In this document: positions 16,396 to 24,673 of the stretch, piece by piece
How the letters are laid out: every line of letters begins with the position of its first letter
Numbering within the stretch: the first letter of the stretch is position 1
IMG/VR virus record: IMGVR_UViG_3300044821_000025
Span: 1-31,201 of that record
Source of the DNA: a virus
Length of the DNA: 31,201 nt
Strand: one strand, 5' to 3'
Made by a program: the position numbers and the translations under genes
The notes under the pieces: model-generated
The model's input: only the letters and a program-made list of their open reading frames with translations
What the model was told of the DNA's origin: nothing
Database searches by the model: none

Positions 16396-17181
16396 CTAAA
16401 TTAGGCGTTCATTACGAAAGCCAGCTCGTACTGCTTCGTCAATAGATGGAAGTTTGGAACCTTTCCGTACAGTAGTTTCATCAACTTCAGTAGAAGAGGG
16501 AAGAACCTCTTTAGCATTGCGATTTATCTTACCAACGGTCTTTTCAACCGTTTTAGCCTCCACACGTCCCTTAGAAGCTATAGTATAAAGATCCTCAAGA
16601 TAATCCTTCATAGTTGTGTCTTTACCCATATTGACACGCTTAGAAATCTTATCCATCTCAGCCATAAGCTCTTTTGCATCGGAATGGCGGGACTGTAGAT
16701 CTTTCATCTCCATCTCAATTTCCCGTTCCGTTTCAACTCTAACCCGTTCCTCCATACTCATTTGTATGGGTTTGGTAATATTCTCAGCTTCACTCTTTAC
16801 AAGTTTAGTAATAGCGGGGGCTAGAGCCTCTAATAAATAGTGGAACTGGGGATCTACATCTTCCTTGAGTGCATCAAGAACTGTCTTAGTTGCTTGTTTT
16901 GGTGCAGTCTCTTGTTGTGCAACTTGTAATCCTGCCCGCTGCGCCAATACTGCAATAATCTCACGAGACTGTTTTGGATCCGAAAGGGCATTAACCAATT
17001 GCAGCGCATTGGAAATTGTTTCCTCAGGTACATCCTTAAAACGGGAAACCTTCGGTTCTTCTACTTTTGGCTCTTCTTTAACTTCAGTTTTAGTTTCAAC
17101 CTTGGGAGTTTCAACCGTAGGTTGTGGATTTTCTGCGACGGCAGCTGCTACTGCCTTATCTAGTGCGGTTTCTGTTGCCAT
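16396..17181 (-). CDS. Capsid assembly scaffold protein, 261 aa
   Basis: Highly charged, low-aromatic protein: a Pro/Glu/Lys/Val-rich start (residues 20-47 with repeated PKVE), helical regions (about 55-160), a very acidic-basic helix (MEERVRVETEREIEMEMKDL) near 145-165 and a basic C-terminus (GSKLPSIDEAVRAGFRNERL). This matches phage scaffolds, which are helical, exit the capsid or are degraded, and bind the coat through a basic C-terminal helix-turn-helix. It lies just before the capsid gene. The start ATG is directly adjacent to the stop of the preceding 57-aa gene (TAAATG). Confidence 0.7.
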   Translation of the reverse strand: MATETALDKAVAAAVAENPQPTVETPKVETKTEVKEEPKVEEPKVSRFKDVPEETISNALQLVNALSDPKQSREIIAVLAQRAGLQVAQQETAPKQATKTVLDALKEDVDPQFHYLLEALAPAITKLVKSEAENITKPIQMSMEERVRVETEREIEMEMKDLQSRHSDAKELMAEMDKISKRVNMGKDTTMKDYLEDLYTIASKGRVEAKTVEKTVGKINRNAKEVLPSSTEVDETTVRKGSKLPSIDEAVRAGFRNERLI

Positions 17182-17355
17182 TTAGTTTGGTCCTGTTCCT
17201 GTTCGAGGATTCTCTTTGCGAGACAAGGAAAATCCATGGGATGGGGAGTCAGCCTCATTAGTAAGTTGACCCTTTTTCTTCATTTTCTTAATCTTAATCA
17301 TCGCCTCAACAAGACGATCTTTAAAGGTTCCTGGAATAGTGCCATATTTCATCAT
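17182..17355 (-). CDS. Small basic protein between portal and scaffold, 57 aa
   Basis: Very short gene: translation from ATG 17355 reads MMKYGTIPGTFKDRLVEAMI and continues with a Lys-rich stretch (KIKKMKKKGQ) and a Ser/Pro/Arg tail ending in ...GTGPN with TAA at 17182-17184. The start overlaps the portal stop by ATGA, and its stop is immediately followed by the scaffold ATG, so it fills the gap exactly. This fit and the coupling support a real gene. No family is recognised. Its position between portal and scaffold suggests a minor assembly component or an accessory to procapsid formation, but there is no direct evidence. Confidence 0.6.
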   Translation of the reverse strand: MMKYGTIPGTFKDRLVEAMIKIKKMKKKGQLTNEADSPSHGFSLSRKENPRTGTGPN

Positions 17356-19253
17356 ACAGGTCTTGTCCCCAATTGGTTTGTAAGTTGATTCTGAATATTC
17401 TCTAAAGTCGGTCCAGTTGCATTTGCAGTAACTTGTTGGGCCTGTTGTCCCGGCCCACCCGCACCTTTCGGTGCAGAAGCAGCTTGAAGAGCCTGAAGTT
17501 TCTGAACAAGCATCAATTGTGCTACTTGCTGCATTCTCCCGATAACTTTTTCGTTCTTATACCCAAGTCTGTAGGCGGTTTCCCTAATAAGGAGTGGGTC
17601 GGCTGACAATTCAGGGAACTGAGCAAGTGTGGAAATGAAGAGTAGGAATTTCTGTTTGTCGTCGTCTGCTTCAACGGGGGAAAGTGAGTCAAGCGAGATA
17701 TTGACTTCGAAGTTGAAATCGTCTTCAAAGGATTCTCCATTCTTCTTCTTCAGATCGTTCGTGGTAATCTGATGCCAAATATACTGTACTTCCTGCATGT
17801 ATTGCCCGAAGGCAGGAGCAGGAACTTCCATTTTAACCCAAACAGGAAGGGTAAACTTTTCCTCTGCAAGTAGGAGCATTTCGCGTCCAATTTCCTGTAG
17901 CCAGCGGGCCACCTGAAGTTTTGCCCTTGAATCTTTAATAGCGGCCTTTTGATTGATAATGTTGGCTTGTGTTGCAGTAGTGCGATCTGCCTGACCACGC
18001 ATTTCCTCTGAAGTCGCAGAGATGAGGTTAAAATCATCTTTACTTACTTGTAATGCTTGTATAGAAGATGGTCCTAAATCAGCATTTGGAATAGGAAAGA
18101 CTGCGGTAGTAATATCACCTTCCGCTGCAACAAATGTTCCATCCCCACCATTAATCAACTTATCCTTTTCTTCTTCTCCAGTAAAAGCTGATTCCTTAAA
18201 TACGTACTTTCGTGTGAACCTTTTACGATGGTTTCTGGCCTGTTCTCTTGACTCATTATATTCGTCTTGCGGGCTTTTCCACTGAGAAACTGGAGGTAAT
18301 GGGTACCACCCCCTTAACAATCTATTATACCTTAATGCAAATAGCGGGAGTCTCTCAAATGATTTCTCGTAAAGGAAGATACCCTGTTGATCCGCTAGAA
18401 GGTATCTCATCTTCTTACGGTTATCAAATATGTGCCAAACCTTACATAGATCCCCTGTTTTAATCAACATCTCGATTTCGGGACCATATTCATTATCCAC
18501 GAAATCAGAAGATCTACCACCTGCCCAAGTAAGCTGGTCTATATTCTTGAGATTCTTATTAGCCTTTAAATCTTCTGTTCTTACATATTCCCAATAACCA
18601 CACCAATTACAACGGTCAAGCCTAGAAGTATCAAGGCCACCAACACGAAAGTGGGATGCGACAACTCTTTTAACATATATTCTTTCCGATTGTGGCAACT
18701 TCTCAGGTTGCTTTAGCGGATTTCCGTCTGATCCATGGTATGGCTGGTAATCTGATTTAAGGATCGGTTTGTCTGCATTTGGATTAATTACCCAGTCTGC
18801 CTCATATCCTACTTCTATAACCCCAAATCGGAACATCGAATCGAGAATAGACGTCTCAACTTCATCGGCAAAATTTATTACATAGTCCGTAGCGAGAGTA
18901 TTAATCAGATCCTCACGTAACTGTGATCTCTTGATTGCGCCTTCGATATCGTATTCGAATCCTTCTGGTTTAGGTTTAATATGAAACTGTGGAGCAGTGA
19001 AAAGTAGGGTAGGGAGTTTGATCTGAATGGTGGAAAAAATGAGGTTAATTGTGTAGGGTTCGTAATTCGTTCCAGAGGGTTCCCACTGCTCCCCAGCATA
19101 ATAGGATTCCATCTTTGTGCATTTGAACTTCTGCTGCCATCGTTCAAAATGCTCATTTTGTGCTTTTATACGCTCTAACCAAACATTCGCACGGGGATCG
19201 GAATACCCCCCAGCAGCCGATGTTTGATTAGAAGAATGTCCGTATTCGGCCAT
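17352..19253 (-). CDS. Portal protein, 633 aa
   Basis: Identified by position (after terminase and before scaffold/capsid) and by pattern. The N-terminus has an amphipathic helix (NVWLERIKAQNEHFERWQQK), then a typical portal segment YYAGEQW, and NYEPYTINLIFSTIQIKLP before the wing region. The stretch QWKSPQDEYNESREQARNHR near 325-350 is the long helical portal core. The next region (KYVFKESAFTGEEEKD) and the ATSEEMRGQADRTTATQA segment are commonly found in podovirus portals. The C-terminus is a Gln/Ala/Gly-rich tail (GGPGQQAQQVTANATG) that could be the barrel end. It overlaps the 57-aa gene by ATGA. Confidence 0.8.
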   Translation of the reverse strand: MAEYGHSSNQTSAAGGYSDPRANVWLERIKAQNEHFERWQQKFKCTKMESYYAGEQWEPSGTNYEPYTINLIFSTIQIKLPTLLFTAPQFHIKPKPEGFEYDIEGAIKRSQLREDLINTLATDYVINFADEVETSILDSMFRFGVIEVGYEADWVINPNADKPILKSDYQPYHGSDGNPLKQPEKLPQSERIYVKRVVASHFRVGGLDTSRLDRCNWCGYWEYVRTEDLKANKNLKNIDQLTWAGGRSSDFVDNEYGPEIEMLIKTGDLCKVWHIFDNRKKMRYLLADQQGIFLYEKSFERLPLFALRYNRLLRGWYPLPPVSQWKSPQDEYNESREQARNHRKRFTRKYVFKESAFTGEEEKDKLINGGDGTFVAAEGDITTAVFPIPNADLGPSSIQALQVSKDDFNLISATSEEMRGQADRTTATQANIINQKAAIKDSRAKLQVARWLQEIGREMLLLAEEKFTLPVWVKMEVPAPAFGQYMQEVQYIWHQITTNDLKKKNGESFEDDFNFEVNISLDSLSPVEADDDKQKFLLFISTLAQFPELSADPLLIRETAYRLGYKNEKVIGRMQQVAQLMLVQKLQALQAASAPKGAGGPGQQAQQVTANATGPTLENIQNQLTNQLGTRPV

Positions 19254-19264
19254 GAACTTCGTTC

Positions 19265-19444
19265 CTATTTCTCTAATTCTTCTGCTATCTTATTAGCTAA
19301 ATATTTAAGATCAATTTCTTGAAAATATGTCACAATATGAACAGGTAATTGATCTGTAACATCTGTTGGTAGCTTGAAGTAAGCTCCGAGTTTTTCAAAT
19401 TCATTTTCTAATACAGATAAGATTATAGTATCAATAGACGCCAT
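19265..19444 (-). CDS. Small acidic helical protein between terminase and portal, 59 aa
   Basis: Translation from ATG 19444 reads MASIDTIILSVLENEFEKLG and continues to a Glu/Leu/Lys-rich end, ...ANKIAEELEK, with TAG at 19265-19267. The start overlaps the terminase end by 14 bases in another frame, with GAGG four to five bases before ATG. The stop leaves an 11-base gap to the portal start. This tight fit and the amphipathic pattern support a gene. No family is recognised. Many phages carry a tiny protein between TerL and portal, so I suggest an accessory packaging or assembly factor, at low certainty. Confidence 0.6.
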   Translation of the reverse strand: MASIDTIILSVLENEFEKLGAYFKLPTDVTDQLPVHIVTYFQEIDLKYLANKIAEELEK

Positions 19445-20981
19445 GTACCCTCACACCAAACCTGGGAGAATAACCAGTAGCTTTATACATCTTTAATTGA
19501 TTCCTAAGATCACTAAATGAGTTTTCGGGAGCCCTAGGTTTTGATACTCCAGGGGAATTAAAATGTGATGCACAGTAATAACGTACTGGGTCATACGCGT
19601 GGTCCGTAACAGAATCATCCCGCTCATCGGAAAAAATGTCCTGACCGTTGATGGAGCCAATTTTCTTGCGCTTTTGAGCCCGCAATTGCTGGATTGCATG
19701 ATAACACCCCGATGGATATTCAGGACTCCTTTCGATAAAATATAATTTTGGTGCCCCAAATTCATGTGTTATAGGATGCTGCCAGCTCTGTGAGCTTCTC
19801 AATAATTCAGATATTCTATTCCTCGTCGCCATCTCATTGTTGTCAGCGGGCTCAAAGAATATCGGTGGTGCATCAATAGATTTATCCGAATATTCATCAC
19901 ATTGTGACCATCTTCCACCATACTTCTGCATGGTTTTCTTGGCACATTGCGGGTCAATTAGATTTTGGAGGTATCGCTCTCGCCCAGATAAGTCACTGAT
20001 AGCTTTTCTGTGATCCGATATAAGCGCGTTTGGCTGATAATATTCTCTATAGCAGTAGTAGTTTCCTTTGTAAGCAGAAAACCAAAGGCAACAAGTGGGG
20101 GCTGAATCTCCATGGTCCAAAACGCGCGCAAGATGTCCCTTTTCGATAATGGTTTCAACATATTTTGAATCAATATCCCTTCCAATTCTCAGTATACACT
20201 GGTCAGGAACCATGTGAATCTGACCACCTGGAATACCCCACTTACCTAAAACAAACCTATCCACCCATGTTTTGTCATTTTCCATCATGGTTTCAAGGAG
20301 TTCTGGATCAACTGTAGCAGTTGTAGTAGCTCCTTGAACCATAAAGTGATTCTTCTTATATTTTGTCTTCCATTCCTCCGAATCTGGATGGAAGCGTCGA
20401 TAAATCCAGTGTAATTCAGAATCAGGATTACACAGAATTGCCATATAATTGGGAACTTTGGGTCGGCCATCCACGAAGCGTGGCCAGTTTTCGTTTCCCT
20501 TCAGAAGTTCTGGAGGAACTTTCGCCCCATCCCAACGACCGACCCTAGCGGACAACATTAGAAACATAGCCTCTGTTATTTCTTCAGCCTGATCAATTAG
20601 TACACTATTTACTTCAAGGCCACGAATCATTCCATCGTCCGTATCCTTCAAATTCATCCAAATTACTTCCGAACCATTGACGAAAACAGTTTTATTGAGA
20701 GAATCTGCTCTATTACCTCCCATGTTTGCGGCATATAGCTCTGGCGGACAAAGCCCCGGTTTGAAGAAAGTTCGCATTGTTGATTGACGCAGCTTACTTT
20801 CCTCAAAACGGGCAATGGCTACCTTATAACCGGGGAAGGTTGAGAGAAGGTAGACCATTTTCTGACATCCCACATATGTCTTTCCGTTACCAAAACCACC
20901 AGAAAAGCAGGAATTCCTAACCGTGAGGTTAAAGAACTCCTTCTGTTCTGGTGTACGGAAAGATATGGGGATTTGAATCAT
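19431..20981 (-). CDS. terL: Terminase large subunit, 516 aa
   Basis: ATP-dependent DNA packaging motor and headful nuclease. The Walker A motif is GGFGNGKT (residues 28-35) and Walker B is VLIDQAEE (about 127-134), giving the ATPase half. The nuclease half begins near 285 with RVLDHGDSAPT (D289, D292), then a central acid in LIDPQC (343) and a late acid cluster ending TDHAYDPVRYY near 470-480, as expected for a RuvC-like nuclease. Length 516 fits phage TerL. It sits directly upstream of portal and downstream of a short basic protein (ATGA overlap). A matching small subunit is not adjacent. The best candidate lies 6.6 kb upstream (27627-27947), separated by the exported-protein cassette. Confidence 0.9.
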   Translation of the reverse strand: MIQIPISFRTPEQKEFFNLTVRNSCFSGGFGNGKTYVGCQKMVYLLSTFPGYKVAIARFEESKLRQSTMRTFFKPGLCPPELYAANMGGNRADSLNKTVFVNGSEVIWMNLKDTDDGMIRGLEVNSVLIDQAEEITEAMFLMLSARVGRWDGAKVPPELLKGNENWPRFVDGRPKVPNYMAILCNPDSELHWIYRRFHPDSEEWKTKYKKNHFMVQGATTTATVDPELLETMMENDKTWVDRFVLGKWGIPGGQIHMVPDQCILRIGRDIDSKYVETIIEKGHLARVLDHGDSAPTCCLWFSAYKGNYYCYREYYQPNALISDHRKAISDLSGRERYLQNLIDPQCAKKTMQKYGGRWSQCDEYSDKSIDAPPIFFEPADNNEMATRNRISELLRSSQSWQHPITHEFGAPKLYFIERSPEYPSGCYHAIQQLRAQKRKKIGSINGQDIFSDERDDSVTDHAYDPVRYYCASHFNSPGVSKPRAPENSFSDLRNQLKMYKATGYSPRFGVRVHGVY

Positions 20982-21160
20982 TTCTTATTCCATTTCTTAG
21001 CATTTTCAGCAAAAACAGCCCTCTTGCGGACAGCGGGATCAGAAGAGCCTTCGGCCTTCTCTATTTTAGAAGCAGGAATCTTTTTCCCAGGGGGAGTACC
21101 TGTGTCTTTGTGAAGCAATCCTTTGTGGGAAGGCTTAATGTGAATACCAGATTTGGACAT
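20978..21160 (-). CDS. Small basic phage protein (IHIKPSHKG-type), 60 aa
   Basis: Short basic protein reading MSKSGIHIKPSHKGLLHKDT, then a TGTPPGKKIPASKIEKA linker and a final RKRAVFAENAKKWNK. I recognise this pattern as a widespread small protein of unknown function encoded near the terminase or connector genes in many uncultured phages. The conserved ends are IHIKPSHKG(L/K)LH and RKRAVFAENAKKW. It overlaps TerL as ATGA (translational coupling), so it may be a packaging accessory. The biochemical function is not known. Confidence 0.6.
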   Translation of the reverse strand: MSKSGIHIKPSHKGLLHKDTGTPPGKKIPASKIEKAEGSSDPAVRKRAVFAENAKKWNKK

Positions 21161-21161
21161 T

Positions 21162-21392
21162 TCAGTCTACCAAAGAACCATAATCTGTGTGTTGCAGAGA
21201 ATGATTCTCCAGATGAGTCTGAGAACCCTCAGTTAGCGGGCATTTCACTTTGGAACCCTGTGAAAGTCCGTGTTCCGATGCGGAACCAGAATCTCCACCC
21301 TTTCCAATTGCTGTTGGATGCCCAAATTGATGCCCTTCATGATTCTTGGGAGCACCTTTACCACCATGTTTCGAAAAGTTACTCGATTTCAT
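21162..21392 (-). CDS. Small hydrophilic Gly/His/Lys/Ser-rich protein, 76 aa
   Basis: The protein is soluble and of low complexity: MKSSNFSKHGGKGAPKNHEG, continuing with Gly/His/Lys and Ser clusters, and few hydrophobic residues. It is probably unstructured or nucleic-acid binding, but no family is recognised. The ribosome site is excellent (TTTAAAGGAGAAACAATG). It ends one base before the next gene. The composition contrasts with its neighbours. A plus-strand open frame across this interval (20951-21406) is likely a shadow of this pair. Confidence 0.55.
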   Translation of the reverse strand: MKSSNFSKHGGKGAPKNHEGHQFGHPTAIGKGGDSGSASEHGLSQGSKVKCPLTEGSQTHLENHSLQHTDYGSLVD

Positions 21393-21402
21393 TGTTTCTC
21401 CT

Positions 21403-22659
21403 TTAAACTGTCATTGGAAGTGGAAATAAACCATTAGTACCTAATGGAGATCCCATAGTTATATTGAATAGCTGAACTGGACCAACTTGATTATCTACAC
21501 CTACTGCACCAGTATATTTCCCTGTATTCGTCGAGACTAGGAAACCTTCTACTTTAGCCGTAGCGGGCCAAATCCTAATTAACATTAAGTGCATAGATGA
21601 TGTAGTACCATCTAATGTATTAGGATTTCCTGAGCAGAAATTAGCCGTATCTCCTGTTCCCGCTTGACCTTGGCAGTTACAAAATAACTGGTGAACAGTC
21701 TGGCCTTTAGGAGAAGTAGAAGTTATTGCCGGTTTCTGCCAAACCCATCCACTTGTATAACCATCAATATCATGCCCACAAGTTATCATTGCTAAATTAG
21801 GCCAAGTGGTTAATCCATTCCAAGTTCCATCAGAACCGGACCACATTTGATTCCCGGCATTTGAATCGGGTGCATCAGCCATGGAATAAAATGCTGTACT
21901 ATAAGTATCTCCACGAGCAAACTGTGTACCATTTGTATGGAGATATCCATGAGTAGTTATCCAACATTCGTGATCTGGATAAGTATTGTGAATTCCTCTT
22001 GCCCAAACTAAAACAGCAGATCGAGGAAATAACTCTACAGATATTATGAGTATCTTTCTACCCTGAATTAACACTCTCATATAACTATTTGCAGTAGAAA
22101 TCGGATAAGTTCCATCAGGATAGGTTCCACCGTAAAAAGCTACATCCCCACTACCTAAATCCATTCCCCCAGAATATTTTGCGGCTGTATTGGTAGGGCT
22201 CCAAGCTCCATTCTTATCATCACGGAACATATAACCAAGCTGACTACGGTTAATTGTGCTTGCATTAAAGTAATCATGATTACCACAGCAGCGGGCCACA
22301 AACATTTTAGGAGTTGCAGCTTCAGCAATATTATATGCAGTTACAGAATTGATCTGTGCTTGATTATAGCTATTGTTATCGGTAGAATTAACACAATCTC
22401 CAACTGTAATAAAACCTTTAATGTTAAGGGCTTGTCCTAATACACTCAAGTTTCTATTAGTTACAGCCCAGTTTATTAGTTGATTATAAGCTGTTGCTCC
22501 TGCACAAGTTGAACCATCAGCAAGATTTTGTGGGTCAGGTACCATTGCAATTGTAAAAGGAGTAGTAGAGATAGCGGACGCACGTTGTGTGAATAAAGAT
22601 GCGCCCGCTAACACCTTTCCAAATCTTCTACGAGTTATGTTGTATCTTCCTCTTCTCAT
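21403..22659 (-). CDS. Tat-exported calcineurin-like metallophosphoesterase, 418 aa
   Basis: Probable exported enzyme that cleaves phosphate esters with a two-metal site. The N-terminus MRRGRYNITRRRFGKVLAGA holds a twin-arginine motif (TRRRFGK, residues 9-15) before a hydrophobic stretch, a Tat signal. Metal-site motifs in order are MVPDPQN (D42, with Q where classic enzymes have DxH), TVGDCVN (D88), CCGNHDY (N127, H128, D129), THGYLH (about 230-240) and ITCGHDIDG (about 290-300). Together these match calcineurin-like phosphoesterases, with the DxQ variant known in some secreted members. Start overlaps the upstream stop as ATGA. The substrate is unknown; a cell-wall or extracellular phosphodiester is plausible. 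Such an enzyme inside a phage structural operon is odd. Confidence 0.75.
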   Translation of the reverse strand: MRRGRYNITRRRFGKVLAGASLFTQRASAISTTPFTIAMVPDPQNLADGSTCAGATAYNQLINWAVTNRNLSVLGQALNIKGFITVGDCVNSTDNNSYNQAQINSVTAYNIAEAATPKMFVARCCGNHDYFNASTINRSQLGYMFRDDKNGAWSPTNTAAKYSGGMDLGSGDVAFYGGTYPDGTYPISTANSYMRVLIQGRKILIISVELFPRSAVLVWARGIHNTYPDHECWITTHGYLHTNGTQFARGDTYSTAFYSMADAPDSNAGNQMWSGSDGTWNGLTTWPNLAMITCGHDIDGYTSGWVWQKPAITSTSPKGQTVHQLFCNCQGQAGTGDTANFCSGNPNTLDGTTSSMHLMLIRIWPATAKVEGFLVSTNTGKYTGAVGVDNQVGPVQLFNITMGSPLGTNGLFPLPMTV

Positions 22660-23939
22660 AACATTTTATGCTTTACAGCAGAACCCACTACACTAGTATC
22701 ACCAATTGTTAACCAACCAAATTCTCTAGCAGTATCAACAACATTCCAATTAATCACAGCCGATCCAGTGGAAAATGATACCGTATTTACAGATGCTTGC
22801 GTTGTAGGTGCTGCACTAGCTTCTGTCATCGTTCTAAATAATAAATTCTGCACCATCGAAGTAGAAGCTACTTGGATAGTTGCCCCATTTTTCAATCCCA
22901 CAAAATTGCTGAAATAATTAGTTCCATCTGAACCACCAATAGATAATCTTGCATGGGTTACATTAGTAGCAGAATTGGTATGATTAAAGGAAATCATCGA
23001 AATACCCACTGGAGTATTACCAGTTGTTGTAAATGTTTGATTACCAGTAACAACGGGCTGTGTAGAAACTCCGCCAATCCAAGTTCCACCCGCTATCGCT
23101 AAAAATACAAGATCAGGACCAGTATTACCAGCTGTTATAGACCAATTTAGGGTAAAAGTTGTAGCACCCATTGCAGTGCAAGCCGCTTGCCATGCAATTG
23201 TAGTTGTAGAAGATGATTCCCAAACTAAAAGATTAGGTAGTTGCCATGAAGAAGTAACTGATGTTGCAACTGCTGTTGTTCCCTGTGTTCCAATTCCTAT
23301 TGTTTGTAAGGTATCAGTTCCTACACAAAATCCATAGGATAACCCCCAATTCGTAGCAGGGGTAGCAGGAGTATTTGAAGAACTAGCAGTTGCACCAGAA
23401 GTGAAAAATACTACGCTAGGCTGAAATCCAACCGTGTAATTCTGAGTACCTGTCGCAGCAGGAGTTGATGCAGTTATAACGCGGGCAGTAATTGAAGAAC
23501 CACCATCTGCTTCATAGTTAAAAATTCTAGAACCAGCATCACCAGTCCATGTTGCTGTAAATCCTGTCCCAGTAATTGTTATATTTGCTTCAGCTACTAA
23601 TGTTCCCGCTGCTTCAGTATAGAATGAAAGCCTATTTAAGGTAGTATTGCGCTTAGAAACAGTATTTTGTGTTGCACCACCGGAATCAGTAAATCCTGCC
23701 CATGAAGATGCACAATTAGTTGCAGAAGAATAGAATGCACAAAATCCAATCATCATGCGGGCACTTGCAACGGACCCTGTAGTAGTTTGATCTGTTGCAA
23801 AAATTCTTAGTGCAGTAGGCTGCCATCCAATAGTTACAGTTGTTGCACCCTGAACAAAAGAACCAACAGCATGCTTTACATCGCCCCTAACTAGCGGGCA
23901 CCCTAACAAAAATAGAATTGTGAGAAACCGAAGGTTCAT
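22656..23939 (-). CDS. Exported beta-repeat protein with 'GFxPxxV' modules, 427 aa
   Basis: The start MNLRFLTILFLLGCPLVRGD is a signal sequence: basic residue, hydrophobic core and a possible lipobox LLGC at residues 11-14. The mature part contains related beta modules with the strand pattern 'G-F/W-Q-P-x-x-V/L-x-x-F/I': VTIGWQPTALRIFATD (about 35-50), YTVGFQPSVVFFTSGA (about 165-180) and a third, more divergent unit near NTPVGISMISFNHTNSA. I know this module from phage and secreted proteins with shell or adhesive roles. The body is Thr/Ser/Ala-rich. The start (residue 5 of a longer frame) overlaps the previous stop as ATGA. It could be a surface adhesin or a virion-associated fibre; nothing distinguishes these. 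Confidence 0.55.
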   Translation of the reverse strand: MNLRFLTILFLLGCPLVRGDVKHAVGSFVQGATTVTIGWQPTALRIFATDQTTTGSVASARMMIGFCAFYSSATNCASSWAGFTDSGGATQNTVSKRNTTLNRLSFYTEAAGTLVAEANITITGTGFTATWTGDAGSRIFNYEADGGSSITARVITASTPAATGTQNYTVGFQPSVVFFTSGATASSSNTPATPATNWGLSYGFCVGTDTLQTIGIGTQGTTAVATSVTSSWQLPNLLVWESSSTTTIAWQAACTAMGATTFTLNWSITAGNTGPDLVFLAIAGGTWIGGVSTQPVVTGNQTFTTTGNTPVGISMISFNHTNSATNVTHARLSIGGSDGTNYFSNFVGLKNGATIQVASTSMVQNLLFRTMTEASAAPTTQASVNTVSFSTGSAVINWNVVDTAREFGWLTIGDTSVVGSAVKHKML

Positions 23940-24673
23940 TGGTGCCCCCAAATCTGTAGTTTGATATTCTTAGTAGTAGTATTTGCAGTTCCCGATAGAT
24001 CTAGTTGCTGGTGAGATGTAATAGTGGAAGTTGTCATATTGCCCGCAACAGCATATCCTGTGGTTCCATCAGTTGTTCCATAGTTTATTGGATTTACACA
24101 AACCATGGTCATTACATTAGCACCACCATTAATCTTAACTAGAACAGTCTGAGAACCAGCATCAGACAAACACATTATTTCAGTAAGAGTTTTGGTGTTT
24201 AGATCATTATTCAGGATTCCATGAGATGTGAGATCACCAGTTACCAGTGCAATACCATTCTCTGTTCCTACTTCGTATCCCGCTATTCGATAAGTAACAG
24301 AAGGTCCAGTTCCTCCTGTAGAACCTGTTGCTCCTTGCGGGCCTACTCCCCCGGTTGTAATTGAACAGACACCAGAAGTTACACCAGAAAATGTAATTGT
24401 AGCAATATTAGAACTAGTTGCTACTACAGAAGTTACAGAAGTGGAAGCACCTGTAGAACCTAAAAGATTTCCAGCACCATCATAGCAAGAAACCCAAGGA
24501 GTTGTAGTACCCAATCCATGATTACAAGCTAGCGGGCCAGCTGTAGCGGAAACTGTACAAGAATAAGGATTATTTCCTGGATTACTAGATCCTCCCCCAC
24601 CCCCGGAACCGCCGATTACTAGTTGAGCAAAAACTGAAGTAGAATAAAGAAAAACTAATAGTCGAAGGCTCAT
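23936..24673 (-). CDS. Exported collagen-like fibre protein B, 245 aa
   Basis: A signal peptide, MSLRLLVFLYSTSVFAQ, cleaves after SVFA (V at -3, A at -1), then a GGSGGGGGS linker. The mature domain (PYSCTVSATAGPLACNHGLG through YEVGTEN) is clearly homologous to protein A upstream. A short collagen-like run, GPQGATGSTGGTGPS, follows, then a beta-rich C-terminal domain ending KNIKLQIWGHQ. Collagen-like triplets often trimerise in phage fibres. The start (codon 5 of a longer frame) overlaps the previous gene at ATGA, and the last residues of A and B are almost identical, as expected for a tandem duplication. The role is inferred to be a fibre or adhesin tip; location is exported, or virion after export. 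Confidence 0.6.
   Translation of the reverse strand: MSLRLLVFLYSTSVFAQLVIGGSGGGGGSSNPGNNPYSCTVSATAGPLACNHGLGTTTPWVSCYDGAGNLLGSTGASTSVTSVVATSSNIATITFSGVTSGVCSITTGGVGPQGATGSTGGTGPSVTYRIAGYEVGTENGIALVTGDLTSHGILNNDLNTKTLTEIMCLSDAGSQTVLVKINGGANVMTMVCVNPINYGTTDGTTGYAVAGNMTTSTITSHQQLDLSGTANTTTKNIKLQIWGHQ

Noticed and set aside
20951-21406. Plus-strand frame of 151 aa across the two small genes before TerL
   Set aside because: It is opposite two minus-strand genes with good ribosome sites and recognised or coupled context. No ribosome site precedes it.
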